Shown here piece by piece: positions 24,359 to 33,547 of a stretch of DNA of 56,164 nucleotides. Position numbers and translations under genes: made by a program. Numbering within the stretch: position 1 is the first letter of the stretch; every line of letters starts with the position of its first letter. Source of the stretch: Pseudomonadota bacterium (lineage in GTDB: Bacteria; Myxococcota_A; UBA9160; SZUA-336); NCBI GenBank assembly GCA_003247575.1, contig QJZC01000031.1, positions 1 through 56,164 of the forward strand. The letters are read 5' to 3'. Under the pieces are notes generated by a model that had not been told where the DNA came from, ran no database searches, and was given only the letters and a program-made list of their open reading frames with translations.

Positions 24359-25825
24359 CTATGCACGGCCTCGGTTGCCGCTGCTCAACATGGCCAGGAA
24401 GAGCTCTGCGTAGTCGAGCAGGTGGCGTGTCACCAGAAAATTCTCGCGGACGCGCTCGCGTCCCGCGAGCCCCAAGGAGTCTCGCAGCTTCTCGTCGGAG
24501 AGAAGGCGGTAGAGGCTTGCTGCGAATGCATCGAAGTCCGCTGGGTCGTCGAGGAGGATTCCGCTGCGGCCGTCCTCGATCTGGTCCTGGATTCCCCCGA
24601 CACGGGACGCGATGACCGGGCGAGCCTTCCACATGGCCTCGGTTACAGTGAGCCCGAAGCCCTCGTACAAGCTCTTCTGGATGACGATCTGCGCGTGCCG
24701 CTGGATCGCGTTCACGATGATTGCGTTTTCGCTTCGGTCATGCATCGGGAGGCAGGCCAGCGTAACTCGATCGCGCATCGCATGCGGGAGGGCGCGCCAT
24801 GCCGCGAGGACATCGAGAAACACGGCGTCGGCTTCGGGATCGTCGGCTACTGAATACACGGTCGGGCCGGCGAGAAGCAGCTCGGCATCCGCGCGGTGTT
24901 GCTCCAGCATGCGAACGAAGCCGTGCATGACCCCGATCGGGTCCTTGAGGGGATCCCAGCGCGACACCTGTACGATCAGTGGGGTGCCCGCGTCGGGCGC
25001 ACGCCCCATGCGAATCAGGTCCGCTTTGTGTTCGATGCGAGCCGCGGTTCCGTCGTCGCGTGTGAAGCGGCGTGCGTCGAAGTCGGTGGCTTCCGACGAG
25101 ACTGCGCCATCGAGGATGCCGACGTAACGCAGGATCTGACGCGCATCCGCGTCGCTCAGATCTTGGTTCTTGGGGCAGAATGCATCGATGCTGGGTTGGA
25201 TGATCGCCGTAGCATCGCGACTGCACAGCTCGGGGACGTAGTCCGCGCGCGAGAACACGAAGTGGGATACGTGCGCGAGGTAGGGTTCGAGGAATCTCCA
25301 TCCCAGCTTTGTCTGCTCGTTTCGATGTTCGGTTCCGATATGGCAGCGCCAGACGAGGTGGGCTCCGGCTTCGGTCAATGCGGGCGCCAGGCCAGCGGTC
25401 TGGGGATCGTGTAGTACGACGATGTCCCCCCGACGGATGCGAGCGAGCAGCTCGACGGCGTTCTCGCGCAGGATCTCTTCGTAGACCGCGTGTTCTTTCG
25501 AGCCCAGCGGGGAGTCGTCGCCTCTCGATCCGTGGAGGGCATGATGGAGGCGTTTGGTGAGTGTGAAGAATGGGGCCGAGCCGTTGATCACTACCCAGCG
25601 TACGTCGACTCCGAGCCCACGTGCGTAGGCGACCAGAGGTACGAGCATCTCGGCGACGCCGCCGCCGGCTGCGGTGGAGTTGACGTTCCAGACGACGTTT
25701 CCGTCCAGCCGTCCACGTAGACTCTCGGCCTGGTCGAGGCAGCGTCGCACCAGCGCTTCGCCTACCAGAGGGGACATCGCTTGCAGGTCGCGAGCGTTGA
25801 CCTGGACCTCGGCTACGTGGGGCAT
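24359..25825 (-). CDS. treT: Trehalose synthase-type GT4 glycosyltransferase (TreT)
   Basis: A 488-residue GT-B enzyme resembling TreT, which reversibly makes trehalose from NDP-glucose and glucose. The N-terminal domain carries the family signature NVVWNVNSTAAGGGVAEML near 43 and a DIVVLHDPQTAGL block. The C-terminal domain has VSRWDPLKDPIGVMHGF and the nucleotide-sugar motif EGFGLTVTEAMW (E-x7-E) near 400. It is separated by 29 bases from the esterase downstream and is divergent from the AhpC/TSA-like gene. Trehalose made here would serve in stress protection or carbon storage. Trehalose phosphorylase is the nearest alternative. Confidence 0.82.
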   Translation of the reverse strand: MPHVAEVQVNARDLQAMSPLVGEALVRRCLDQAESLRGRLDGNVVWNVNSTAAGGGVAEMLVPLVAYARGLGVDVRWVVINGSAPFFTLTKRLHHALHGSRGDDSPLGSKEHAVYEEILRENAVELLARIRRGDIVVLHDPQTAGLAPALTEAGAHLVWRCHIGTEHRNEQTKLGWRFLEPYLAHVSHFVFSRADYVPELCSRDATAIIQPSIDAFCPKNQDLSDADARQILRYVGILDGAVSSEATDFDARRFTRDDGTAARIEHKADLIRMGRAPDAGTPLIVQVSRWDPLKDPIGVMHGFVRMLEQHRADAELLLAGPTVYSVADDPEADAVFLDVLAAWRALPHAMRDRVTLACLPMHDRSENAIIVNAIQRHAQIVIQKSLYEGFGLTVTEAMWKARPVIASRVGGIQDQIEDGRSGILLDDPADFDAFAASLYRLLSDEKLRDSLGLAGRERVRENFLVTRHLLDYAELFLAMLSSGNRGRA

Positions 25826-26164
25826 GTGCGATCCTCCGGAAGCAGTTGTCGCCTGAAGTGGCAGACGGGCTCGAGCGCCGTTTCGAGAATGGTCGTGCGC
25901 CGCCTGCGCGAGTGCGAGCGGGTCCGCGGGAATGCAGCTGTGTTCGGTGCTCTAGATGTTGTGGAAGTGTACGCCGAGTCTGCGAATGGCCGGGACTCCG
26001 AGGCGTATCGAGGTGTCGCGGGCCTTCGAATCCTCCTACTCCTTGGGAGTGCGCTCCGATGCGCTACCATGCGGAAGGTTAATTGTTCGATCGGGCCAAG
26101 CGAGAGCACGGACCGAGCTGCGCGCGCACGCACCCGCGCGTGTTGTCGACGTGGACGTGGAGGT
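25826..26164. other. 339-bp divergent intergenic region
   Basis: Lies between the divergent starts of treT and the AhpC/TSA-like gene. No gene is supported. A small hairpin ACTCC-N3-GGAGT is at 26038-26050. The segment 26065-26085 is locally AT-rich and may include a promoter for the plus-strand gene. Confidence 0.45.
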
Positions 26165-26827
26165 ATGAAGGTGGCACTCGAATCCATCTGGATGCACGCT
26201 CCGGACGCTTCGATATTCGATGCGAAGGATGCGCGGCGAAGTTTGTCTGATTTCTGGAGGGATCGCCCTACAGTCTTCTATTTCTTGCGTCACTTTGGTT
26301 GCCCTCTGTGCAAAGAACAGATCCGTCTGATCCAACAGAACCTAGAAGGCTTCATGCAGCGTGGAGTTCAGGTCGTGGCCATCGGTCAGGGGACCGGAAG
26401 CCAGGCGGGTCAGTTCTGCGAGAAGTGGGGGGTCGATTTCGAGTGTTTGGGCGACCCCGATCGGGAGAGCTATCGAGCCTACGAGATCGCGCGCGGCGGT
26501 TGGTGGGGTGTGCTCTTCAAGAGCCTGTTGTCGCATCCGATCCGGTCGATCCGGCTGCTGCTCGATGGCGATCGAGCTGGCTTGCGCCTCGAAGCAACCG
26601 ATGTACTGCAGCTTCCAGGGTTAGCGATCGTAGAGGCAGGCGGAGTCGTGCGCGCACGGCATGTAGCTCACACCTCCGAGGACATGCCGGCTCCGGAGGA
26701 GGTGTTCGCGATGCTCGACGAGCTCCGGCTCGACCTGGTAGCGGGGCGCACCAAGCGCTCACGGATCGAATCGGGTGAGCCAGATGCCTTTGCCAAGGTG
26801 TCCCTCGGCGCTTCGGCGCCGGTGTAG
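26165..26827 (+). CDS. AhpC/TSA-like peroxiredoxin-family protein
   Basis: A 220-residue thioredoxin-fold protein of the AhpC/TSA_2 type. A cysteine pair sits at the active-site position (FGCPLCKEQ, Cys46 and Cys49), after the VFYFLRHFG strand. VQVVAIGQGTGSQAGQFCEKW and LGDPDRESYRAYEI follow the peroxiredoxin-like pattern, and VLQLPGLAIVEAGG supplies the cis-Pro region. A CxxC in this position suits thiol-disulfide or 2-Cys peroxidase chemistry. ATG 26165 is chosen because no better start exists; a GGAGG is present but only one base away. Role in oxidative-stress defence is inferred from the family. Confidence 0.78.
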   Translation: MKVALESIWMHAPDASIFDAKDARRSLSDFWRDRPTVFYFLRHFGCPLCKEQIRLIQQNLEGFMQRGVQVVAIGQGTGSQAGQFCEKWGVDFECLGDPDRESYRAYEIARGGWWGVLFKSLLSHPIRSIRLLLDGDRAGLRLEATDVLQLPGLAIVEAGGVVRARHVAHTSEDMPAPEEVFAMLDELRLDLVAGRTKRSRIESGEPDAFAKVSLGASAPV

Positions 26828-26892
26828 CACCGCGTAGGCCTGTCGAACTCCCAGTCAATGGTCGCAGTGCCGGCGCGTTCTCGGGAGCGAGG

Positions 26893-28131
26893 CTAGGGAT
26901 CGTCGGTGTCGGGCGCGCTGGACGGTTCGTACGCCTGCGCTTCGATCTCGACCGTGCGCGTAGGCGCGGCGGTTCGGCGCGGGGCCGCACCCTGTTTGGC
27001 GCGACGCGCGAGGCGAGTTTCCAAGGTCCGCGCGCGCAGCTCTTCGAGGAAACGCTCGGAGGAGCGTGCAGAGCGGGGCGGCTGGGCTCCGCGATAGTGG
27101 ATCTGGAACTCTCGGGAGATCGTGGCTCCGTCGTTCAGTTGGATCTCGGTGCGAAGATGATTGCGACCCTGCCGGAGTGAGACGAAGCCGTCGAAGCTGC
27201 CGTCTTCGAACCAGCGCACCGCTCGCCCTCGTTTCCCCGTGTCCAAGTTCTCGATCTCGACCCCGCGAATCGCGAGCGCGCGCGTGGGGACGAGATGTTC
27301 GATCCAATCGTCTGCGATCTGCGATCGAAACAGGCTGCCACCGGTGGTGCGCGTGATCTCGATCAGGGTCTCGAGCTCTTCTGGATGCTTGGCGAGCCGC
27401 TGCGGGGATCCGGGGGCGAGGCCGAAGATTCGGATTCCGCGTCTCTTTGCGGCGACTGCGGCACGCCGCGCGTAGCGCCGAGCGGACTCGAGTGTCCCCG
27501 GCGCGGTTGGGTAGCCGTCCGTGATCAGAAGGATCGCACGCTCGCTCTCGAACTCGGCTGCGTCATCGGTGGAGGCCGTGCGGTCGAGCAAGCTCGACGA
27601 TCGATGAATGGCTCGGGCCAGGTGGGTTCCGTTCCGACGCCGGAAGAGCCTCAGGCCGGACAATGCGTCGAGAGTCACCGCGGGTGCGCTCAAGCGCGAG
27701 ATCAGTCGCGTCTGAGAGTCGAAGGTCAGCACGCCGACACGTACCCACCGGGCATCCAAGCGGCGTACGAGCCGGCGAGCCAGATGGAGTCCCACATGAG
27801 CCAGACTGCTCTGGGGCGAGCGAAGAGCGCGATGGACTGGGCGCGGAGTCGCATCGCTCGCAGTTCTCGTGTCCGCGTCGAGGTCGTAGCCGGAAGGGCG
27901 GAAGGAGCTCTCCGACTGGTCCAGGGCGATGACGAGCTGCGTACGGCGTCCAGGCGCTCGTTCCACCGCCCGGCCCCGCACCAACAGCAACGGAGGCGCG
28001 TGTTCGATGATCTCCTCCGGGATCGGTGCGTCGAGCTGTACCCAGCGATCGGGGAGGCGGCTCGAGTCCGAGGTTGCGCGCGAGGGAGCGAAGCAAGAGA
28101 GAACGAGCGCGATTCCGACGAGCCACCGCAT
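26893..28131 (-). CDS. Exported VWA-domain protein
   Basis: A 412-residue protein with a short signal peptide (WLVGIALVLSCFAPSRA). A von Willebrand factor A domain spans about 65-270 with a complete metal-ion-dependent adhesion site: DQSES (71-75), Thr169 in RNGTHL and Asp205 in ITDGYP. After it comes a beta-rich region (IRGVEIENLDTGKRGRAVRWF and LRQGRNHLRTEIQLNDG), then a basic, helical C-terminal tail. The protein should act outside the inner membrane, binding a partner or surface ligand; no operon partner is evident. It is divergent from the DASS transporter gene across 166 bases. Confidence 0.82.
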   Translation of the reverse strand: MRWLVGIALVLSCFAPSRATSDSSRLPDRWVQLDAPIPEEIIEHAPPLLLVRGRAVERAPGRRTQLVIALDQSESSFRPSGYDLDADTRTASDATPRPVHRALRSPQSSLAHVGLHLARRLVRRLDARWVRVGVLTFDSQTRLISRLSAPAVTLDALSGLRLFRRRNGTHLARAIHRSSSLLDRTASTDDAAEFESERAILLITDGYPTAPGTLESARRYARRAAVAAKRRGIRIFGLAPGSPQRLAKHPEELETLIEITRTTGGSLFRSQIADDWIEHLVPTRALAIRGVEIENLDTGKRGRAVRWFEDGSFDGFVSLRQGRNHLRTEIQLNDGATISREFQIHYRGAQPPRSARSSERFLEELRARTLETRLARRAKQGAAPRRTAAPTRTVEIEAQAYEPSSAPDTDDP

Positions 28132-28297
28132 CTCAGTAGCTTCGGGTCGAGGTGGGGCTCGGTTGAGGATGCAGGTGGCAGAGCAGGTCTCATGACAGGA
28201 GCGAGAGCGCGGTCGTGTCTGCGCTTGTCTCACGGGAACGACGAATGGTCTAATACGCGCCCGATCGAGAAATCAGCCGCACCGGGTTCCTGTTCGC

Positions 28298-29704
28298 ATG
28301 AATTCCCCCCGCATCGAAGCGCTCGCAACTGCCGTCAAGCAACACGCGATCTGGTGGGGGCCTGTGCTTGGGTTCTGCCTGGGCTGGACGATGTTGAACT
28401 CTGGTTGGACGCTAGAGGCTGCGCTGGCCGGAGGGCTTTCCTGTCTGACCGCGGTCTGGTGGATCTTCGAGCCGATCCCGATCCCCGCCACGTCGATGAT
28501 CCCGCTCGGGGCCTTTCCGGTCCTGGGAATCCTGAGCAGTGACGAGGTGGCGCGCGCCTACGGCGATCCTCTTATCCTCCTGCTGGTCGGCGGCGCGATA
28601 CTGTCGAAGGCAATGGAGCAGAGCCAGGCTCACCGCCGCGTCGCCTTGGGCATGATCCGGCTCATTGGAGGAAGCAGCAGCCGGCGGGTGGTGCTCGGCT
28701 TCATGGGCGCTGCAGGCGTGCTCTCGATGTGGCTCTCGAATACGGCGACCTGCTTCATGCTGCTGCCCGTCGTCATGGCCGTGATCTCGCGTGCCGAAGA
28801 TTCTCGGCTCGCGACACCGCTGCTGCTCGGCGTCGCCTACGCGGCCAGCATCGGCGGTATGGCGACTCCCGTTGGCACGACGCCCAACGTGATCTTCATG
28901 CGGATCTACGAGGAGAGTACCGGGACTCCGGTGACCTTTCTGGACTGGATGGCGTGGGGCCTGCCGGTGTCGCTGGTGTTCATTCCGCTCGCTGGAGTAT
29001 GGCTGACGCGGAATCTTCGCTCTGCTGGTTCGATCGAGATTCCGTACCCCGGCTCGTGGACGCCGGCGGAGGTCCGCGTGCTGGTCATCTTTGGGCTGAC
29101 GGCCTTGGCCTGGGTGACGCTCGACGCACCCTGGGGTGGGTGGTCCGGCTGGTTCGACCTGCCGGGCGCGAATCTTGCCTCGGTAGCACTGTTGGCGTGT
29201 ATCGTCCTGTTTGCATTCCCGGATGGCGCGGGTGGACGACTGCTCGACTGGGAATCCGCCGTGACGATCCATTGGGGAGTGTTCATTCTGTTCTCCGGGG
29301 GCATCGCGATCGCACGTGCCTTCTCCGCTACCGGCATCAGTGAAGCGCTCGGAAACTCGATGGCGGGTCTTTCGAGCCTGCATCCACTCGTCATCATTCT
29401 GGTCGTGTCGTTCGTCGTCACCTTCCTGACTGAGGTTACGAGCAACACCGCGACCTCGACGCTTCTGATGCCGATCCTCGCAGCCACGGCAGAGGGTGTC
29501 GGCCTGGAGCCGAAGCTGCTCATGGTCCCGGCGGCGCTGAGCGCGAGCTGCGCGTTCATGCTTCCCGTTGCGACGGCGCCGAACGCCATCGTCTTCAGTG
29601 TGGAGCGGTTGCGGATCCAGGAGATGGCGCGCGAAGGCCTGGTACTCAACCTGATCGGAGTCGGCGTGATTTCGAGCTTCGTCTATGTGATCGTCGGGGG
29701 CTGA
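28298..29704 (+). CDS. DASS-family sodium:anion symporter (SLC13-type)
   Basis: A 468-residue inner-membrane transporter with about 11-12 hydrophobic segments. The duplicated substrate/sodium-binding SNT motifs are present in both halves: LSNTATCFMLLP and TSNTATSTLLMP, together with VGTTPNVIF and CAFMLPVATAPNAIVFS in the second helix of each pair. Family members import dicarboxylates, citrate or sulfate with sodium; the ion cannot be decided here. The start ATG has no obvious ribosome-binding site. It is convergent with the sigma-like gene, nine bases apart. Confidence 0.88.
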   Translation: MNSPRIEALATAVKQHAIWWGPVLGFCLGWTMLNSGWTLEAALAGGLSCLTAVWWIFEPIPIPATSMIPLGAFPVLGILSSDEVARAYGDPLILLLVGGAILSKAMEQSQAHRRVALGMIRLIGGSSSRRVVLGFMGAAGVLSMWLSNTATCFMLLPVVMAVISRAEDSRLATPLLLGVAYAASIGGMATPVGTTPNVIFMRIYEESTGTPVTFLDWMAWGLPVSLVFIPLAGVWLTRNLRSAGSIEIPYPGSWTPAEVRVLVIFGLTALAWVTLDAPWGGWSGWFDLPGANLASVALLACIVLFAFPDGAGGRLLDWESAVTIHWGVFILFSGGIAIARAFSATGISEALGNSMAGLSSLHPLVIILVVSFVVTFLTEVTSNTATSTLLMPILAATAEGVGLEPKLLMVPAALSASCAFMLPVATAPNAIVFSVERLRIQEMAREGLVLNLIGVGVISSFVYVIVGG

Positions 29705-29713
29705 GGCTCGCGT

Positions 29714-30628
29714 TCAAAGGCCCAGCAGGCTCAGAGCGCGGGCGTACTCGCGGCGTGCTTGCTTGGGTGTGATACCGAGTCGCTTCGAGGCGGTCTCGGG
29801 CGAGATGCGTTCTCCACCCTTGAACATCTCGTTCCACAAGCGTTTCGACTTCGCCGGTAGTGCGTCTCCGAGCCAGCGCCACAGGTTCCGCAGACCGCGC
29901 CTGCGAATCGCGCCGATCTCTCCAGGGCGCAGACCCAGCCGTTCGGCGACCTCGACGCGTGTGAGACCGTGAAGGTCCATCAGCACGATGCAGGTCCGTT
30001 CCTTGGCGCCGAGTCGTGAAAGTGCCTCTCCGACGAAGCTCGTGTCCGGCGCAATTCCGGCGCTGGTAGAGTCGTCGAGGTCGAGTGAGTCCCGACGCTT
30101 CCTGCAGGCGTCGAGGAAGCGGCAGCGCGCCAAGCGGTAGAGAAGCGACCGAGGATGGCGGATGGAGCCCGAGCCGAATCGGGCCGCGAGCTCGAGAGAG
30201 ACTTGCTGTGCGATGTCCTCCCAGTCGTCCTCGAGCAGTCGCCGTCGGTCCCAGCTGTGAAGGAGCTGGAGTAGGGTTGTCCAGAGCAGCTCGAACGCAG
30301 GCAGGTTGCCCGCGAGCAGCAGCTCGAGCACGGTTTCCCAGAACACCCGATCCGCCGTGTAGCGGAGCGAGCCCTGGCGCTCGAGAAGCACGCGGCGCTG
30401 CCGCCGGCGCGAGCACGTGTAGGCGCCGGTCGCGACTTCTCGCTCGACCCGATCACAGACCGACTCCCAATCGTGATCGATCTTGCGCGCGCCGCTCCGC
30501 AGGAGGTGGGCCATGATCTCGGCTCGCAGGAAGCTGCGATCGAGGAGCATGGGTGCTTCGGAAGTCACCTCGAACGGTTCGAGCGCGGGCCGGGCCCCGG
30601 GGACATTCGGGCTAGAGGTCAGAAGCAT
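29714..30628 (-). CDS. Sigma-70/ECF-like RNA polymerase sigma factor
   Basis: A 304-residue protein. Region 2 lies around 115-185 (FELLWTTLLQLL, DDWEDIAQQVSLEL, RSLLYRLARCRFLDACRKRR). Region 4 is at about 205-255 (LGAKERTCIVLMDLHGLTRVEVAERLGLRPGEIGAIRRRG). The N-terminal 110 residues are extra compared with ordinary ECF factors, and the C-terminus adds a second helix-turn-helix-like segment (ISPETASKRLGITPKQARREY). The start has AAGG five bases upstream. No anti-sigma factor gene is adjacent. Target promoters are unknown; the additional ends may sense a signal or DNA. Confidence 0.75.
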   Translation of the reverse strand: MLLTSSPNVPGARPALEPFEVTSEAPMLLDRSFLRAEIMAHLLRSGARKIDHDWESVCDRVEREVATGAYTCSRRRQRRVLLERQGSLRYTADRVFWETVLELLLAGNLPAFELLWTTLLQLLHSWDRRRLLEDDWEDIAQQVSLELAARFGSGSIRHPRSLLYRLARCRFLDACRKRRDSLDLDDSTSAGIAPDTSFVGEALSRLGAKERTCIVLMDLHGLTRVEVAERLGLRPGEIGAIRRRGLRNLWRWLGDALPAKSKRLWNEMFKGGERISPETASKRLGITPKQARREYARALSLLGL

Positions 30629-31170
30629 GGTGCCTTCTCGTCTTCGAGGATGCGTGGACCGGACGAGCTGCCCGCGTCCGAGGCGGCGCGCCGCGAGCTC
30701 CGGCGGGCTGCCAGAACCGAATCGAGCCTAACAGCGGTTCTCTCTGCGAGTTTGCAGGAAGTCTGAAAATTCTCTGATTCGCCGGCGGAGCTCGAAAACG
30801 ACCGTCCGGTCTAGGACGGTCGCGGCTCACGTGGGAGCGAGATGGATCGTGCGGGGCTTCGCGGAACCTTTGGGCAGGCCCTCTGGGTGACGGAGTGGCC
30901 CAACGAACGCGCGGGTTTGCTGGGGCGCAGGCGTTCCGCATGCCCTGTGCGAGCTATCCCCGTGCATCACTAGGTGCAGGCTGGTGCTTGACTCGGCGGT
31001 CGCAAGCACGGTGTACTTTGCAGCAATGTCGGTGGGTGATCGTGCTCTAGTGAGCCGATCTTTCGAGTTGGAAGTGCTTGCGGCCTAGTCCGATGAGCCG
31101 ACGTCGAGCGCATCATGCAAATGGCGTCTCGGCGGATGTAGAGCGGTATGTCGAGCCGGAGGTGTGTTGA
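30629..31170. other. 542-bp divergent intergenic region (sigma-like / sensor kinase)
   Basis: No gene supported on either strand. It separates the divergent starts of the sigma-like factor and the PAS sensor protein. It carries the 9-base inverted repeat at 30799-30822 and an AT-richer patch near 30745-30780. The long spacing suggests that both genes have extended leaders or several promoters. Confidence 0.5.
30799..30822. promoter_or_regulatory. 9-6-9 inverted repeat
   Basis: Perfect inverted repeat CGACCGTCC-N6-GGACGGTCG, with 9-base arms and a 6-base spacer, 171 bases upstream of the sigma-like factor start and 349 bases upstream of the sensor gene. There is no T-run, so an operator or regulatory hairpin is more likely than a terminator. 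A hairpin of the same geometry but different sequence is at 42544-42567. Confidence 0.4.
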
Positions 31171-33069
31171 ATGGTGGCGATGGAGCCTGACGAAGATGCG
31201 CTCGGTTGGGCGGACCCAGGGGACGCGTGGCCGCGCGTGTGCGCTGCGGAGTTCCGCGGGCGCGAGTTCTCGTGTCGCCCCATTCCGGCCATCGTGAGCT
31301 TGCTCCGGCAGCAGGGCATTCAGGAAGACGAAGTCTTTGCCGGAATCGGATATCCGCGCACACACCTCCTCGACGTCGGCGAGAGGATCGATTGGTTGAG
31401 TGCCCAGGCGATGGCCAAGAATCTCGCTGCGCGGCTCTCGGATGCCCAGCTGGAGCGCCTGGGCTCTGACGCGCTCAGATCCCGGCCGCTCCGCTTCCTG
31501 ACGGTCATCGGGCGACTGCTCATGCGTCCCCCAGAGTTCTATCGCTTCGCGGCCCGAGAGCTGACTCGGTACTGTGCGTGTCTCGGAGCCTACGTTCGTG
31601 AAATCGCGCCCTCCGAGATTCAGCTGCATGTGCTCATGGAGCCCGGCTATCCACCGGTTCGCGAGCTCTTCCTCGCCTTGCGTGGGGCGCTCAGGTCGAT
31701 GACCGAGGTGTATGGGCGGCGCTCTGCCGTCGTACACATGGAGGAGCTGCCCGGTGGCGTCATCTATCGAATCGAGCTCCCGGGTACGGCGGGGCTGCTC
31801 GGTTTGGCGCGGCGGCTCGTGCGCTGGGGAGGGACCATGCGAGCAGCCGCGCGGGACCTGCGCGAAGCGAACGAGCTGCTCCACCGGCGCTCCGCGGCGT
31901 TGCTGCGCCTGGAGCACCAGCTGGACGAGAGCGAGCGCCGCTACCGAACCCTGCTGGAGTGCGCGCTCGACCCGATGTGGATCATCGATAGTCGAGGCCG
32001 CATCCGTGGCGCGAACGGACGCAGCGCGGATGCCTTTGGCGTTCCCGTAGACGGTCTCGTGGGGCGTCTCCCGAGTGAGTTCCTGGAGATCTCTGCCCTC
32101 AAGCTCAGAGATTTCCTACTCGCGATCGGCGGAGACGACGCGGCGCGTACGGAAGCACTGGCCCGTCGGCCCGATGGCTCGGCCTTTCCCGTCGAGATCT
32201 TCTGTTTCCCTCTCGAGGCGGAAGGCTTTCAGGTGGTACTGGTCGATGTTCGCGAACGGAAGCGCGCGGCGTTCGAGCGAGCTCGTCTGTCGCGCGAGCT
32301 CGATGCACGCGTGTCCGCGAGGACCGCCGAGCTCGAGCGGATCAACGACCAGCTCCGGCGCGAGCAGTCTCGTATCGCTCGGGCCGAGCGCATCCGGGCG
32401 CTCGAGCAGGTCTCGTCCAAGCTGTCTGCGGCCCTGAATCCGGCCGTTCGAAAGCTGATCGACACACTGGAAGGTGTTGCTTCGATGGAGACCCTCCGCG
32501 ACGGTGGCATCGCGCAGGGACTCGCACTCGCACACGAGATCTCCTCGGTCGTCGAGACCGCACTGTCACAGATCGGTGTGGATGGAGCCGCCCGCAGGAC
32601 GGTCGAACGTCCGCGCGAAATTCTCCAAGATGCGCTGCAGGAGCTCGCGCTGCTGGCGGACGCCCAGGGAGTCCGCATCGCTGTCACGGCCGGTGATGAC
32701 CTTCCATCGATCTTGGTGGATCGGGGCTTGTTTGCCGGTGCACTGATCGCAGTCGGCACGAACGCCATCGAAGCCATGGATTCGGGCGCGACCCTTTCTA
32801 TCTCCATCGAGGAAGCCTCTTCACCGCATCGTTTGATGTTCCGAATCCTGGACGAAGGTGATGGGATTCCGCCTGAGCTGCGCCAGCGAGTTCTCGAGCC
32901 CCACTTCTCGACCAAGCCGGGGCGAGCCGGGCTCGGACTCCCGCTCGCCCTCGGCGTAGTGCAGGGGCATGGTGGGGGGCTCGAGATCTTCGATCGCGAT
33001 CGTTCAGGCTGCGAAGTACGGATCGTTCTACCACTCGGATTCGCGCAGCCGCGCATGTTGCAGGCGTGA
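31171..33069 (+). CDS. PAS sensor histidine-kinase-like protein lacking the phospho-His
   Basis: A 632-residue cytoplasmic sensor; the ATG has GGAGGTG six bases upstream. Residues 30-215 form an N-terminal domain I cannot assign; it resembles ligand-binding domains of soluble regulators. A coiled-coil (225-255) leads to a PAS domain (about 251-375), then a second coiled coil and a dimerisation-helix region. There the expected AHE phosphoacceptor reads SAA (419-421 in KLSAALNP), so the histidine is Ala420. The HATPase domain (about 470-625) is intact: TNAIEAM (N box), DEGDGIP (G1) and GLGLPLALGVV (G2). It may bind or hydrolyse ATP, or phosphorylate a partner in trans. No response regulator is adjacent. 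Confidence 0.83.
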   Translation: MVAMEPDEDALGWADPGDAWPRVCAAEFRGREFSCRPIPAIVSLLRQQGIQEDEVFAGIGYPRTHLLDVGERIDWLSAQAMAKNLAARLSDAQLERLGSDALRSRPLRFLTVIGRLLMRPPEFYRFAARELTRYCACLGAYVREIAPSEIQLHVLMEPGYPPVRELFLALRGALRSMTEVYGRRSAVVHMEELPGGVIYRIELPGTAGLLGLARRLVRWGGTMRAAARDLREANELLHRRSAALLRLEHQLDESERRYRTLLECALDPMWIIDSRGRIRGANGRSADAFGVPVDGLVGRLPSEFLEISALKLRDFLLAIGGDDAARTEALARRPDGSAFPVEIFCFPLEAEGFQVVLVDVRERKRAAFERARLSRELDARVSARTAELERINDQLRREQSRIARAERIRALEQVSSKLSAALNPAVRKLIDTLEGVASMETLRDGGIAQGLALAHEISSVVETALSQIGVDGAARRTVERPREILQDALQELALLADAQGVRIAVTAGDDLPSILVDRGLFAGALIAVGTNAIEAMDSGATLSISIEEASSPHRLMFRILDEGDGIPPELRQRVLEPHFSTKPGRAGLGLPLALGVVQGHGGGLEIFDRDRSGCEVRIVLPLGFAQPRMLQA

Positions 33070-33260
33070 GCGGCGTGCATTTGGGCTAGACCGACACGGC
33101 TGGCGGCAATTGCCTACTGCAATCGGTGCGAGTGCTGGGGTGCAACGACCGTATGTCTGCGAGGCATAATGCCCTCGCTTGTGTGTCATTCGGAGACTTC
33201 GGCGTGTCACGCGCTAGTGTGTCCCATGGCTCGAGTGAGCCGACGCGAAAGATGCGTGAT

Positions 33261-33278
33261 AATCTCATGTCTGAGATT
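33261..33278. repeat. Hairpin AATCTCA-N4-TGAGATT before khpA
   Basis: Perfect 7-base arms around a 4-base loop, 36 bases before the khpA start codon. It overlaps a GATAAT string (33258-33263) that could be a -10 element. It is probably an operator or leader hairpin rather than a terminator, since no T-run follows. Confidence 0.35.
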
Positions 33279-33313
33279 CTCAGTGGACTTGAGGTCTAAT
33301 CGAGGGGGGCGCA

Positions 33314-33547
33314 GTGAGGGAGCTTGTCGAAGCCATCGTATGTGCGTTGGTCGATGATCCTGACGTAGCGGAAGTGACCGAGATTCAGGGTCATCATACG
33401 CACGTTATCGTTGTGGACGTGGCAAAGGAGGATCGGGGAAAGATCGTAGGGCGGCGCGGTGCGACCGCCGACGCGATCCGAACGATTCTCAAGGCTGCGA
33501 GTGGACGAGACGGGAAGCGTTACATTCTCGAGATCATCGAGGACTAG
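33314..33547 (+). CDS. khpA: KH-domain RNA-binding protein KhpA
   Basis: A 77-residue single KH-domain protein, the normal KhpA length. The GXXG loop that grips RNA is present (IVGRRGATADAIRTIL, GRRG at 46-49). The start is a GTG with GAGGGGGG five bases upstream. KhpA-type proteins act as global RNA chaperones, often with KhpB/Jag; in many genomes khpA sits by rpsP and rimM, which is not the case here. It stands alone and its end overlaps the convergent pfp gene by four bases. Confidence 0.9.
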   Translation: MRELVEAIVCALVDDPDVAEVTEIQGHHTHVIVVDVAKEDRGKIVGRRGATADAIRTILKAASGRDGKRYILEIIED

